The position numbers and the translations under genes are program-made. A DNA stretch of 38,210 nt from Pseudomonas huaxiensis (lineage in GTDB: Bacteria > Pseudomonadota > Gammaproteobacteria > Pseudomonadales > Pseudomonadaceae), in contig NZ_QKVL01000048.1 in assembly GCF_003231275.1 (NCBI RefSeq), positions 1 through 38,210 on the forward strand, read 5' to 3'. The notes beneath the pieces are model-generated. The model was not told the DNA's origin, did no database searches, and saw only the letters and a list, made by a program, of their open reading frames with translations. Shown here piece after piece: positions 24,093 to 32,787 of this stretch. Position 1 is the stretch's first letter, and each line of letters opens with the position of its first letter.

Positions 24093-25499
24093 TCAACCCG
24101 GATCGCGGAAATCAGGATGGAAATTGGCCGGCACCGCCACGCTCACACTGTCCCGCGTCGCCAGGTCGATCCCTTCACTGGCTACTTCCGCCAGGAAATC
24201 GATCTGCTCCGGGGTGATCACATACGGTGGCAGGAAATACACCACGCTACCCAGCGGACGCAGCAGCGCGCCGCGGGTCAGGGCGTGTTCGAAGACTTTC
24301 AGGCCGCGGCGCTCCTGCCACGGATAGGCGGTCTTGCTGGCCTTGTCCTGAACCATCTCGATCGCCAGGGCCATACCGGTCTGGCGTACTTCGGCGACAT
24401 GCGGGTGGTCCACCAGATGGGCGGTGGCGCTGGCCATGCGCTGGGAAAGCACCTTGTTGGCTTCGATCACGTTGTCCTGTTCGAAGATGTCCAGGGTCGC
24501 CAAGGCCGCAGCGCAGGCCAGCGGGTTGCCGGTGTAGCTGTGGGAATGCAGGAAGGCGCGCAGGGTCGAGTAGTCGTCGTAGAACGCGCCGTAGACATCG
24601 TCGGTGGTCAGGCACGCGGCCAGCGGCAGGTAGCCGCCGGTCAGGGCCTTGGACAGGCAGAGGAAGTCCGGACGGATGCCGGCCTGTTCGCAGGCGAACA
24701 TCGTGCCGGTGCGGCCGAAGCCGACGGCGATTTCGTCGTGGATCAGGTGCACTTCGTAGCGATCACAGGCTTCGCGCAGCAGCTTGAGGTACACCGGGTG
24801 GTACATGCGCATGCCGCCGGCGCCCTGGATCAGCGGTTCGACGATCACCGCAGCGATACTGTCGTGGTGCTCGGCCAGGGTTTGCTCCATGGCGGCGAAC
24901 ATCGTGCGCGAGTGTTCTTCCCAGCTCACGCCCTCGGGGCGCAGGTAGCAGTCCGGGCTGGGCACCTTGAAGGTGTCGAGCAGCAGCGCCTTGTAGGTTT
25001 CGGTGAACAGCGGCACGTCGCCCACCGACATCGCGGCGATGGTTTCGCCGTGGTAGCTGTTGCTCAGGGTGACGAAGCGTTTCTTCTCCGGACGACCCTT
25101 GTTCAGCCAGTAGTGGAAGCTCATTTTCAGCGCCACTTCGATGCAGGACGAACCGTTATCGGCGTAGAAACACCGGGTCAGCCCTTCCGGAGTGAGCTTG
25201 ACCAGGCGCTCGGACAGCTCGATCACCGGCTGGTGGCTGAAGCCGGCGAGGATCACGTGCTCCAGTTGGTCGACCTGGTCCTTGATGCGCTGGTTGATGC
25301 GCGGGTTGGCGTGGCCGAATACGTTGACCCACCAGGAACTGACCGCGTCCAGGTAGCGCTTGCCTTCGAAGTCTTCGAGCCACACCCCTTCGCCGCGCTT
25401 GATGGGGATCAGCGGCAGTTGCTCGTGGTCTTTCATCTGGGTGCAGGGGTGCCAGAGGACCTTGAGGTCACGCTGCATCCACTGTTGATTAAGGCCCAT
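24093..25499 (-). CDS. bioA: Adenosylmethionine--8-amino-7-oxononanoate aminotransferase
   Basis: A 468-residue class III PLP aminotransferase that turns 7-keto-8-aminopelargonate into 7,8-diaminopelargonate in biotin synthesis, using SAM as amino donor. Supporting motifs: HPCTQMKDHE at the N-terminus, SSWWVNVFGH, NSYHGETIAAMSVG, HDEIAVGFGRTG with the PLP-ring aspartate, and CLSKALTGGYLPLAA with the PLP lysine. The ATG at 25499 has AGGAG seven bases away; upstream in-frame ATGs lack such a site. It is isolated from other bio genes. The annotation could in principle be a related omega-aminotransferase, but the N-terminal tryptophans favour BioA. Confidence 0.94.
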   Translation of the reverse strand: MGLNQQWMQRDLKVLWHPCTQMKDHEQLPLIPIKRGEGVWLEDFEGKRYLDAVSSWWVNVFGHANPRINQRIKDQVDQLEHVILAGFSHQPVIELSERLVKLTPEGLTRCFYADNGSSCIEVALKMSFHYWLNKGRPEKKRFVTLSNSYHGETIAAMSVGDVPLFTETYKALLLDTFKVPSPDCYLRPEGVSWEEHSRTMFAAMEQTLAEHHDSIAAVIVEPLIQGAGGMRMYHPVYLKLLREACDRYEVHLIHDEIAVGFGRTGTMFACEQAGIRPDFLCLSKALTGGYLPLAACLTTDDVYGAFYDDYSTLRAFLHSHSYTGNPLACAAALATLDIFEQDNVIEANKVLSQRMASATAHLVDHPHVAEVRQTGMALAIEMVQDKASKTAYPWQERRGLKVFEHALTRGALLRPLGSVVYFLPPYVITPEQIDFLAEVASEGIDLATRDSVSVAVPANFHPDFRDPG

Positions 25500-25690
25500 T
25501 GGCATTCTCCTGGCGGCACGGGTTGCGGACATCCGCGCAAGCCTATGCAAAGCGCCCCTTCACCACAACCCGTGGCGGCCAATCGGCCGGACCCTTGCTG
25601 GCGGGCATGGTCGGGGTGACGTATCCTGCACGGCATCTGCCCGGGGCGTTCTTCCCCACCTTTTTCTGCCTTTGATCCGGAGTTCGACAC

Positions 25691-27493
25691 ATGTCTGCTG
25701 GTTGGCTGCGCGGCTGCGCGCTGGTGTTTATTGGGCTGTTCAGCGCGGGGGCGATGGCGGCGGCGAAGACCCCTACGGCCATCGTGGTCGGCGGCGGATT
25801 GGCGGGCCTGACCGCGGCGTACGAGCTGCAGAACAAGGGCTGGCAGGTCACCTTGCTGGAAGCCAAATCCAGCATCGGCGGACGCTCGGGCCTGGCCACC
25901 AGCGAATGGATCGGCAACAGCAAGGTCCAGCCGGTGCTCAACCAGTACCTGGACAGCTTCAAGATCACCACCTTGCCCGCCCCGGAGTTCGTCCGGACCC
26001 CCGGCTATCTGATCGACGGCGAGTATTTCAGCGCCGCCGACCTGAGCACCAAGCAACCTGCCACCGCCGAGGCGCTCAAGCGCTACGAGAAGACCGTCGA
26101 CGACCTCGCCGCCTCCATCAGCGATCCGGAAAACCCGGCGGCCAACAGCACGCTGTTCGCCCTCGATCAGATGAACGTCTCCACCTGGCTGGACAAGCTG
26201 CAACTGCCGGCCACCGCGCGCCAACTGGTCAACCAGCAGATCCGTACCCGCTATGACGAGCCGTCGCGCCTGTCGCTGCTCTACTTCGCGCAGCAGAACC
26301 GCGTCTATCGCGGCGTCAGCGACCGCGACCTGCGCGCCGCCCGCCTGCCAGGCGGCAGCCCGGTGCTGGCCCAGGCTTTCGTCAAACAGTTGAAAACCAT
26401 CAAGACCAGTTCGCCGGTTACCGCCATCAGCCAGGACAAGGACGGCGTGACCGTCAAGGTCGGCGGTGTCGGCTACCAGGCCGATTACCTGGTGCTGGCC
26501 GTGCCGCTGCGCGCCCTGTCGAAGATCCAGATGACCCCGGGCCTGGACAACCAGCACCTGGCCGCACTGAAAGGCACCAACTACGGCTGGCGTGACCAGT
26601 TGCTGCTGAAGTTCAAGACCCCGGTCTGGGAAAGCCGCGCGCGCATGTCCGGCGAGATTTTCAGCAACACCGGCCTCGGCATGCTGTGGATCGAGCCGGC
26701 GCTGAAAGGCGGCGCCAATGTGGTGATCAACCTTTCGGGCGACAACGCCCGCCTGCTGCAGGCGTTTGGCGACAAGCAGATGGTCGATCAGGTGCTGATC
26801 CGTCTGCACGCGTTCTATCCACAGGCGCGTGGCGCATTCACCGGTTATGAAGTGCGCCGCTACAGCACCGACGTCGGTACTGGCGGTTCGTACCTGGCCT
26901 ATGGTCCGGGGCAGATCAGCAAATACTGGCGCTTGTGGGAGCGTCCGGTGCAGCGCGTCACCTTTGCCGGCGAACACACCGACTCGCTGTACCCCGGCAC
27001 TCTGGAAGGCGCCCTGCGCAGCGGCCAGCGTGCCGCTAGCCAGGTGCGCGATCTGGCGGCGGGCAAGTCGTTCGACCCGGTCAAATCGGTTGCCGCCACT
27101 GCCGCGGCGGGAACGGCCGCCGCAGCGGTCGCCGCGAAGAAAGATAGCGGCGGTTTCTTCTCGCGCATGTTCGGTGGCGGTGATGACAAGCCTGCCGCAG
27201 CCGCTGAAACCGCCAAGGCGGTCGAACCGGCAACCGCACCGGCTCCGGCAGCAGCACCGGCGCCTGCCGCGCCGGCAGCCGTTGCGCCCGTTGCCAAGGA
27301 AGAGCCGGCCAAGGCCGCACCGGTGAAAGCCGCGCCAGCCAAGGCCGCTCCGGCCGCCCACGCACCGGCGAAGAAGGCCGAGGCCAAGGCTGCGCCAGTG
27401 AAGAAACCCGCGCCAACGCCTGCGAAAAAGACCGAAGCCAAAAAGGAGCCGGCGAAGAAGCCGGCCTCCAATACCCAGGCCAAGGCAGGCTGA
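25691..27493 (+). CDS. Exported flavin amine oxidase with Ala/Pro/Lys-rich tail
   Basis: A 600-residue protein. Residues 1-23 form a signal peptide ending AMA. The FAD fold begins IVVGGGLAGLTAAYEL with a following acidic residue in LLEAKSSIGGRSG. The amine-oxidase C-terminal motif VTFAGEHTDSLYPGTLEGAL lies near residue 420. The substrate is unknown; relatives oxidise polyamines, amino acids or monoamines. From about residue 460 the sequence changes to a tail of roughly 140 residues made of Ala, Pro and Lys with repeats such as PAKAAPVKAAPAK, plus a small aromatic patch GGFFSRMFGGGDD. The tail resembles histone H1-like or AlgP-type repeats. CCGGAG precedes the ATG. It is divergent from bioA. 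Confidence 0.88.
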   Translation: MSAGWLRGCALVFIGLFSAGAMAAAKTPTAIVVGGGLAGLTAAYELQNKGWQVTLLEAKSSIGGRSGLATSEWIGNSKVQPVLNQYLDSFKITTLPAPEFVRTPGYLIDGEYFSAADLSTKQPATAEALKRYEKTVDDLAASISDPENPAANSTLFALDQMNVSTWLDKLQLPATARQLVNQQIRTRYDEPSRLSLLYFAQQNRVYRGVSDRDLRAARLPGGSPVLAQAFVKQLKTIKTSSPVTAISQDKDGVTVKVGGVGYQADYLVLAVPLRALSKIQMTPGLDNQHLAALKGTNYGWRDQLLLKFKTPVWESRARMSGEIFSNTGLGMLWIEPALKGGANVVINLSGDNARLLQAFGDKQMVDQVLIRLHAFYPQARGAFTGYEVRRYSTDVGTGGSYLAYGPGQISKYWRLWERPVQRVTFAGEHTDSLYPGTLEGALRSGQRAASQVRDLAAGKSFDPVKSVAATAAAGTAAAAVAAKKDSGGFFSRMFGGGDDKPAAAAETAKAVEPATAPAPAAAPAPAAPAAVAPVAKEEPAKAAPVKAAPAKAAPAAHAPAKKAEAKAAPVKKPAPTPAKKTEAKKEPAKKPASNTQAKAG

Positions 27494-27508
27494 CAAGCCT
27501 TTATCCGT

Positions 27509-27524
27509 GGGAGCGCCCGCTCCC
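27509..27524 (+). terminator. Short hairpin downstream of the amine oxidase
   Basis: GGGAGC, four bases, GCTCCC form a 6-bp stem 16 bases after the stop codon. No T-tract follows, so it may be a remnant of a GTGGGAGC-type REP rather than a true terminator. Confidence 0.35.
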
Positions 27525-27554
27525 TCGGCTCACATCAGCTACAGTCCTTCCCCT

Positions 27555-27577
27555 GGCGTTAATGTTTCCTTAACGCC
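27555..27577. promoter_or_regulatory. Dyad / direct-repeat candidate operator upstream of cytochrome b561
   Basis: GGCGTTAA and TTAACGCC form a perfect 8-bp dyad with a 7-base centre. The same bases also read as GTTAAT-N5-CTTAAC, two direct half-sites 11 bp apart, the spacing used by OmpR-type regulators such as PmrA/QseB. It lies about 113 bp before the cytochrome b561 start. No T-run follows, so a regulator site is preferred to a terminator. Which protein binds is unknown. Confidence 0.4.
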
Positions 27578-27689
27578 CCTGTTGCAGACTAAGCATCGAT
27601 TTTTCCGATAGTTCAAAGCGAAATTTTCCGCTTTCATTCGATAGATATCCGGTTAGTCTTGGTAGCAATTCTTACGGGGAACCAGGCAA

Positions 27690-28241
27690 ATGCAGCTTCG
27701 CAATTCATCTTCTCGTTACGGTCTGATCAGCATCGTCCTGCACTGGGGCGTTGCCCTGGCGGTGTTCGGTCTGTTCGGTCTGGGCCTTTGGATGGTCGGG
27801 CTGGATTACTACAGCTCCTGGCGCCATACCGCGCCTGAACTGCACAAAGGCATCGGCCTGACCGTGCTGGCGCTCATGCTGCTGCGGGTGCTGTGGCGCT
27901 TTGTCAGTCCGCCGCCTCCTGCCCCGGCCACCCACGACGCTTTCACCCGTTTCGCCGCCAAAGCTGGCCACATGCTGCTCTACGTTGGTCTGTTCGGCGT
28001 GTTGATCGCCGGTTACCTGATCTCCACCGCCGATGGCGCGGGGATCCCGGTATTCGGCTTGTTCGAAGTTCCGGCACTCGTTTCCGGCCTGCCTGATCAG
28101 GCCGATATCGCCGGTTCGATCCACTTCTATCTGGCCTGGGGTCTGGTGATTTTCGCCGGCCTGCACGGGCTGGCTGCTCTAAAACACCACTTTATCGACC
28201 GTGACGCGACCCTGGTGCGCATGCTGGGCCGCAAGGCTTGA
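27690..28241 (+). CDS. Cytochrome b561 family membrane protein
   Basis: A 183-residue integral membrane cytochrome with four predicted helices. Haem-ligand histidines are visible in VLHWGVALAV, PELHKGIGLTV, KAGHMLLYVGL and FAGLHGLAALKHH. Such proteins pass electrons between quinol and periplasmic partners. It is followed after 32 bp by a yceI-family gene, a common pairing in which the periplasmic YceI lipocalin-like protein is thought to bind a polyprenyl quinone or similar lipid. In P. aeruginosa the homologue lies in the same place beside pasP. Confidence 0.9.
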   Translation: MQLRNSSSRYGLISIVLHWGVALAVFGLFGLGLWMVGLDYYSSWRHTAPELHKGIGLTVLALMLLRVLWRFVSPPPPAPATHDAFTRFAAKAGHMLLYVGLFGVLIAGYLISTADGAGIPVFGLFEVPALVSGLPDQADIAGSIHFYLAWGLVIFAGLHGLAALKHHFIDRDATLVRMLGRKA

Positions 28242-28273
28242 TGTTCAACCTCCACTCCAAAGGAATAGAAAGT

Positions 28274-28852
28274 ATGTTGAAGAAGACTTTTGCCGCTCTG
28301 GCGCTCGGTACCGCTCTGCTCTCGGCTGGTCAGGCCATGGCCGCCGATTACAAGATCGACAAGGAAGGCCAGCACGCATTCGTCGACTGGAAGATCAGCC
28401 ACCTGGGCTACAGCTTCATCCACGGTACCTTCAAGGACTTCGACGGTACGTTCTCCTGGGATGCCGCCAAGCCTGAAGCCAGCAAGATCGCCGTCGACCT
28501 GAAAACCGCCAGCGTCTGGTCCAACCACGCTGAACGTGACAAGCACATCGCCAGCAAGGACTTCCTGGACGTCAGCAAATTCCCTGAAGCCAAGTTCGTC
28601 TCCACCGCAGTCAAATCGACCGGCGAGAAAACTGCTGATGTGACCGGCGACCTGACCCTGCACGGCGTGACCAAGCCCGTCACCTTCAAGGCCACCTTCG
28701 TTGGCGAAGGCAAAGATCCATGGGGCGGCGAGCGTGCAGGCTTCAACGCGACCACCACCCTGAACCTGAACGACTTCGGCATCAAAGGCCCAGGCCCGGC
28801 TTCCCAGACCCTGGACCTGGACATCTCCCTGGAAGGCGTGAAAAAGAAGTAA
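28274..28852 (+). CDS. Periplasmic YceI-family lipid-binding protein
   Basis: A 192-residue protein with a clear signal peptide (MLKKTFAALALG ... QAMA, cleavage near residue 22-23) and the YceI lipocalin-like barrel. Family marks are ADYKIDKEGQHAFVDWKISH, IHGTFKDFDGTFSWD, DVSKFPEAKFVST and LTLHGVTKPVTF. YceI proteins bind amphiphilic isoprenoids. The P. aeruginosa homologue at this locus has been described as the secreted small protease PASP; I see no protease motif, so that activity is not asserted. The ATG at 28274 follows AAAGGA; an upstream in-frame start would disrupt the signal peptide. A strong terminator follows. Confidence 0.93.
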   Translation: MLKKTFAALALGTALLSAGQAMAADYKIDKEGQHAFVDWKISHLGYSFIHGTFKDFDGTFSWDAAKPEASKIAVDLKTASVWSNHAERDKHIASKDFLDVSKFPEAKFVSTAVKSTGEKTADVTGDLTLHGVTKPVTFKATFVGEGKDPWGGERAGFNATTTLNLNDFGIKGPGPASQTLDLDISLEGVKKK

Positions 28853-28871
28853 TTTCTGCCTCGCCAACAAA

Positions 28872-28898
28872 AACGCCGCCCCTTGGGGCGGCGTTTTT
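28872..28898. terminator. Bidirectional terminator between yceI and rhlE
   Basis: AACGCCGCCCC / GGGGCGGCGTT forms an 11-bp GC-rich inverted repeat with TTTTTT on the plus side and the equivalent run (AAAAA on plus) on the other. It serves the yceI transcript and, being only 17 bases from the rhlE stop, the convergent rhlE transcript as well. Confidence 0.9.
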
Positions 28899-28914
28899 TG
28901 TTTACGGCGTTGAC

Positions 28915-30807
28915 TCAGCGATTGCGGGTCAGCAGCGCCGGTTTCTCACCACGAGGACGGCTCGGCAGTTGCTCGAGCTGTTCGATCGACGGGAAACGGT
29001 CGACCTTCGATTCCTTGTGCATGATCTTCGGCTGCTGTTGCGGCTGCTCTTCACGCGCGCTGCGTACGGCCGGTTCCTGGCGATCTTCGCGGGCCGGGCG
29101 ACGGTTGCGGTTGTTGCTGCCTTCGCGACGTGGCTGGCCATCACGGGCACCGCCACCGGTGCGCGGACCACCGCCACGCTTCTCGCCGCCAGCCGCTTTG
29201 TCACCGCGTGGAGCGGCGCCATTGCGAGGTGCGTTGGCCCGTGGCTGGCCGCTACCTGCGGTGCCGGCGCCTGCGCTGGCGGGTGCGCCCGGACGACGGT
29301 TGCGGCCCTGGCCGCCTTTGCCCTGGTAAGGGCTGACGTAGTCGGCGCGGTTACCGAAGTTGTCGACGTCGTCATCCAGGAAGACTTCCGGATCACGGTT
29401 TCCCGAGTTGGCTGTCGATGGTGCGGCAGCCTTGGCAGTCTGAGGCTGGCGTGGCTTCTGATCGCGTGGCTTGCGCTCTTGGCGACCGGCAGCGGCTTTC
29501 TCGGCAGGCTTGTCACCGGCCGGTTTGTCCTTTTCCTTGCCTTTATCTTTGCCCTTGTCCTTGCGGCCCCCGGCATTGCTGCCGTCGGCGCGCTGACCAC
29601 GGCGCTGGTTGTTTTGCGGGCGTGGCTCGCGGGTTTCCGGCTTCTCGGCCTCGACGGCGGAGAAATCGAAGCCCAGCAGGTCGCCATCCGGGATCCGCTG
29701 ACGCGTGACGCGCTCGATACTCTTGAGCAGCTTCTCTTCATCGGGTGCGACCAGCGAGATTGCTTCGCCGGAGCGTCCGGCACGGCCAGTACGGCCGATA
29801 CGGTGAACGTAATCTTCCTCGACGTTGGGCAGCTCGAAGTTGACCACGTGAGGCAACTGGTCGATGTCCAGGCCGCGGGCGGCGATGTCAGTCGCAACCA
29901 GGATCCGCACGGTGCCGGCCTTGAAGTCGGCCAGGGCCTTGGTGCGGGCGTTCTGGCTCTTGTTGCCGTGGATTGCGGCGGCGGTCAGGCCGTGCTTTTC
30001 CAGGTACTCGGCCAGGCGGTTGGCGCCGTGCTTGGTACGGGTGAACACCAGGACCTGTTCCCAGGCGCCAGCGGTGATCAGGTGAGCGAGCAGGGCGCGC
30101 TTGTGGCTGGACGGCAGGCGGTAGACGCGCTGTTCGATACGCTCGACGGTGGTGTTCGGCGGCGTGACCTCGATGCGCTCGGGGTTGTGCAGCAGCTTGT
30201 CGGCGAGGTCGGTGATGTCTTTGGAGAAGGTCGCCGAGAACAGCAGGTTCTGGCGCTTGGCCGGCAGGCGGGCAAGGACCTTCTTCACATCGTGGATGAA
30301 GCCCATGTCGAGCATGCGGTCGGCTTCGTCCAGCACCAGCGTTTCGACGTGGCTGAGGTCGACGCTGCCTTGGCCGGCGAGGTCGAGCAGGCGACCCGGG
30401 CAGGCCACCAGCACGTCAACACCGCGGGACATGGCCTGGACCTGGGGGTTCATGCCAACGCCGCCGAAGATGCAGGCGCTGACGAATTTCAGGTCACGGG
30501 CGTAGGTCTTGAAGCTGTCGTGGACCTGGGCGGCCAGTTCGCGGGTCGGGGTCAGGACCAGTACGCGCGGCTGGCGCGGGCCATGACGCTGGGACTTGTC
30601 CGGGTGACCACCGGGAAACAGACGCTCGAGGATCGGCAAGGCGAAACCGCCGGTTTTACCAGTACCTGTCTGCGCCGCGACCATCAGGTCGCGACCTTGC
30701 AACGCGGCGGGAATGGCCCGCTGTTGCACCGGAGTAGGCTGGGTGTAGCCCGCAGCCTCAATAGCGCGGACTAGAGCCTCGGAGAGACCGAGGGAAGCAA
30801 AGGACAT
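28915..30807 (-). CDS. rhlE: RhlE-type DEAD-box RNA helicase with long basic tail
   Basis: A 630-residue ATP-dependent RNA helicase. The core (about residues 1-385) shows the Q motif with the upstream aromatic, motif I AQTGTGKT, Ia PTRELAAQ, II DEAD, III SAT, and the C-terminal motifs ATDIAARGLDI and HRIGRTGRAGR. The remaining 245 residues are low-complexity, rich in Lys, Arg, Gly and Asn, with RGG-like patches, typical of RhlE and probably disordered and RNA-binding. It ends in a conserved-looking KVDRFPSIEQLEQLPSRPRG. The ATG follows AGGA. A leader of about 200 bases separates it from its likely promoter. Confidence 0.95.
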   Translation of the reverse strand: MSFASLGLSEALVRAIEAAGYTQPTPVQQRAIPAALQGRDLMVAAQTGTGKTGGFALPILERLFPGGHPDKSQRHGPRQPRVLVLTPTRELAAQVHDSFKTYARDLKFVSACIFGGVGMNPQVQAMSRGVDVLVACPGRLLDLAGQGSVDLSHVETLVLDEADRMLDMGFIHDVKKVLARLPAKRQNLLFSATFSKDITDLADKLLHNPERIEVTPPNTTVERIEQRVYRLPSSHKRALLAHLITAGAWEQVLVFTRTKHGANRLAEYLEKHGLTAAAIHGNKSQNARTKALADFKAGTVRILVATDIAARGLDIDQLPHVVNFELPNVEEDYVHRIGRTGRAGRSGEAISLVAPDEEKLLKSIERVTRQRIPDGDLLGFDFSAVEAEKPETREPRPQNNQRRGQRADGSNAGGRKDKGKDKGKEKDKPAGDKPAEKAAAGRQERKPRDQKPRQPQTAKAAAPSTANSGNRDPEVFLDDDVDNFGNRADYVSPYQGKGGQGRNRRPGAPASAGAGTAGSGQPRANAPRNGAAPRGDKAAGGEKRGGGPRTGGGARDGQPRREGSNNRNRRPAREDRQEPAVRSAREEQPQQQPKIMHKESKVDRFPSIEQLEQLPSRPRGEKPALLTRNR

Positions 30808-31014
30808 GAGAAATCCTGTTCTAGTGGGGGCTAGGCCCTATGGGATGATCTTGCCTGGCGCGACGGGCATCGAGGGATGCTGTCGCGTCCGGTCCTGCAG
30901 GGTCTTCAATGCGCATCCGGGAGCGGTGGGCGGGCCTCTGGGCCTCGCTGTCTTCCGGTCGGGATGCCTTTTGCTAGGCCGAGCGTCCGGGCGTAAGCCT
31001 GGCGGGAAGGCCGG

Positions 31015-31023
31015 AGTATAACA
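31015..31023 (-). promoter_or_regulatory. Candidate extended -10 promoter for rhlE
   Basis: The minus strand reads TGTTATACT, an extended -10 (TGn plus TATACT) 12-20 bases downstream of the solute-binding protein stop. The -35 region is poor, as is common with extended -10 promoters. Transcription near 31008 would give a leader of about 200 bases before rhlE. Confidence 0.5.
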
Positions 31024-31029
31024 GAGCAA

Positions 31030-31815
31030 TCAGGGTGTGCTGCGTTCCTGCTGCTCAACGGTTTTTGTAATGCCCGGCGTGACATCGCCGTAGCGCGCAT
31101 GCAGCTCGGCGTAGGCCGGCTCCTGCTTGAAGCGCCGCAGCTCGGCAGCGAAGCGCTGGGCGAGCAGGTCCATGCCGGCGTTGCGGCGTACCGCGAGGTA
31201 CTGGCGCTGGCGGTCGATGACCAGCGGCAGCTCGCTGATCTGCTGCTCCAGGCCCAGTTGGGCAAGCATATAGCGCCCTACGCGGCGGTCGGTGATCACC
31301 AGGTCGATGCGTCCGCGTTGCAGCTTGCCGAAGTTGGCTTCCTGGGTCGGTGCGGCTTCGCGGCGAAACAGCGGCGACTCCAGAAACGCCTTGCCGTAGT
31401 CATAGCCGGCGGAGGTGCCGACGGTGAGGTCGCGCAGGTCGTCGAGGCTGTTGACTGCATGGGGGCGGTCGTTGGCCTGGAACAGCACGAATTCGACTTC
31501 CGACAGCGGTTCGTTGGGGTAGAACAGTTGGCTGCTGCGTTGCGCGTTCTGGAAAATATCCAGTACGCCGTCGGCCAGACCCTGGTCGACCATCAGCATG
31601 CAGCGCCGCCACGGCATGAATTGCCAGTCCACCTCGACACCCAGGCGCTTGAAGACTTCAGCGGTGACTTCGTAGTCGATGCCCTTGGGCTGGCCGTTTT
31701 CTTCATAGACGTAGGGCGCCCACGGATCCGTGACGATACGCAGCCGCTCGGCATGGGCCAGCAGGCTCATGCAGCTCAGTAGCAGGGCGGTCAGCAGGCG
31801 GGCGAGATAGGGCAT
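31030..31815 (-). CDS. Periplasmic solute-binding protein (SBP_bac_3 type)
   Basis: A 261-residue protein with a signal peptide (cleavage after LLAHA) and the family-3 amino-acid binding fold: LRIVTDPWAPYVYEENGQPKG (shown in part), IDYEVTAEVFKRLGV, GVLDIFQNAQRS and DLVITDRRVGRYML. Members bind polar amino acids or similar ligands, and some serve as sensor domains. No permease or ATPase gene is adjacent, so it is an orphan component; the ligand cannot be told from the sequence. No good ribosome site precedes the ATG. Confidence 0.85.
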   Translation of the reverse strand: MPYLARLLTALLLSCMSLLAHAERLRIVTDPWAPYVYEENGQPKGIDYEVTAEVFKRLGVEVDWQFMPWRRCMLMVDQGLADGVLDIFQNAQRSSQLFYPNEPLSEVEFVLFQANDRPHAVNSLDDLRDLTVGTSAGYDYGKAFLESPLFRREAAPTQEANFGKLQRGRIDLVITDRRVGRYMLAQLGLEQQISELPLVIDRQRQYLAVRRNAGMDLLAQRFAAELRRFKQEPAYAELHARYGDVTPGITKTVEQQERSTP

Positions 31816-31909
31816 GGTGGCTATATACGGGATGCACCGCGCGAAAGCGAGTGCAGAAAGCCTGGAGTGGCGATGGCGCCGGAATTTACGGACACCATCG
31901 CCGGATCGA

Positions 31910-32755
31910 TCAACGCGGCAGCTTGAGGTTGTTCCAGATCGCCAGGCTCGGTTCGGCCTGGTTCAACGTGTAGAAGTGCAGGCCCGGTGCGCCGCCTTGC
32001 AGCAGTTGTTCGCACATGCGGCTGATGACTTCTTCACCGAACGCCTGGATGCTCTTGGCGTCGTCGCCGTAGGCTTCCAGTTGCTTGCGGATCCAGCGCG
32101 GCAGCTCGGCGCCGCAGGCGTCGGAGAACCGGGCCAGCTTGCTGTAGTTGGTGATCGGCATGATCCCTGGTACGACCGGGATCTTCACGCCCAGTTTTTC
32201 CACGCGCTCGACGAAGTAAAAGTAGCTGTCGGCGTTGAAGAAGTACTGGGTGATGGCGCTGTCGGCGCCGGCGTTGGCTTTGCGCACGAAGTTGATCAGA
32301 TCGTCTTCGAAGTTGCGTGCCTGCGGATGCATCTCCGGGTAAGCGGCCACTTCGATGTGGAAATGATCACCGCTTTCCTGGCGGATGAACTCGACCAGGT
32401 CGTTGGCGTAGCGCAGTTCACCGCTGGCCATGCCCATGCCCGAAGGCAGGTCGCCGCGCAGGGCGACGATGCGCTTGATGCCGGCGTCCTTGTACTGGAC
32501 GAGCAGGTTGCGCAGCTCTTCCTTGCTGTCACCGACACAGGACAAGTGCGGTGCGGCCGGGACCTTCACTTCGTTTTCCAGTTGCAGCACGGTGTTCAGG
32601 GTGCGGTCGCGGGTCGATCCGCCAGCCCCGTAGGTGCAGGAAAAGAAGTCCGGGTTGTAGCCGGCCAAGGTGCGAGCGGTGGCGAGCAGTTTTTCATGTC
32701 CAGCGTCGGTCTTGGTCGGGAAGAACTCGAAGCTGTAACGGCGTTCCTGAGTCAT
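31910..32755 (-). CDS. metF: 5,10-methylenetetrahydrofolate reductase
   Basis: A 281-residue FAD-dependent TIM-barrel enzyme that reduces methylene-THF to methyl-THF for methionine synthesis. Typical motifs: SFEFFPTKTDAG at the N-terminus, FFSCTYGAGGSTRDRT, RGDLP and ITQYFFNADSYFYF. AAGGAA precedes the ATG. It is downstream of ahcY on the same strand, with about 108 bp between them that hold a CAAGCTGCAAG-type hairpin. Pairing with ahcY is a common arrangement of the methionine cycle. Confidence 0.98.
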   Translation of the reverse strand: MTQERRYSFEFFPTKTDAGHEKLLATARTLAGYNPDFFSCTYGAGGSTRDRTLNTVLQLENEVKVPAAPHLSCVGDSKEELRNLLVQYKDAGIKRIVALRGDLPSGMGMASGELRYANDLVEFIRQESGDHFHIEVAAYPEMHPQARNFEDDLINFVRKANAGADSAITQYFFNADSYFYFVERVEKLGVKIPVVPGIMPITNYSKLARFSDACGAELPRWIRKQLEAYGDDAKSIQAFGEEVISRMCEQLLQGGAPGLHFYTLNQAEPSLAIWNNLKLPR

Positions 32756-32787
32756 TTGAATTTCCTTCAGCCGCAGGCCTCAAGCGA

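Noticed and set aside
26899..27483. Ala/Gly-rich frame on the minus strand opposite the amine-oxidase tail
   Set aside because: It simply mirrors the Ala/Pro/Lys codons of the tail and has no independent support.
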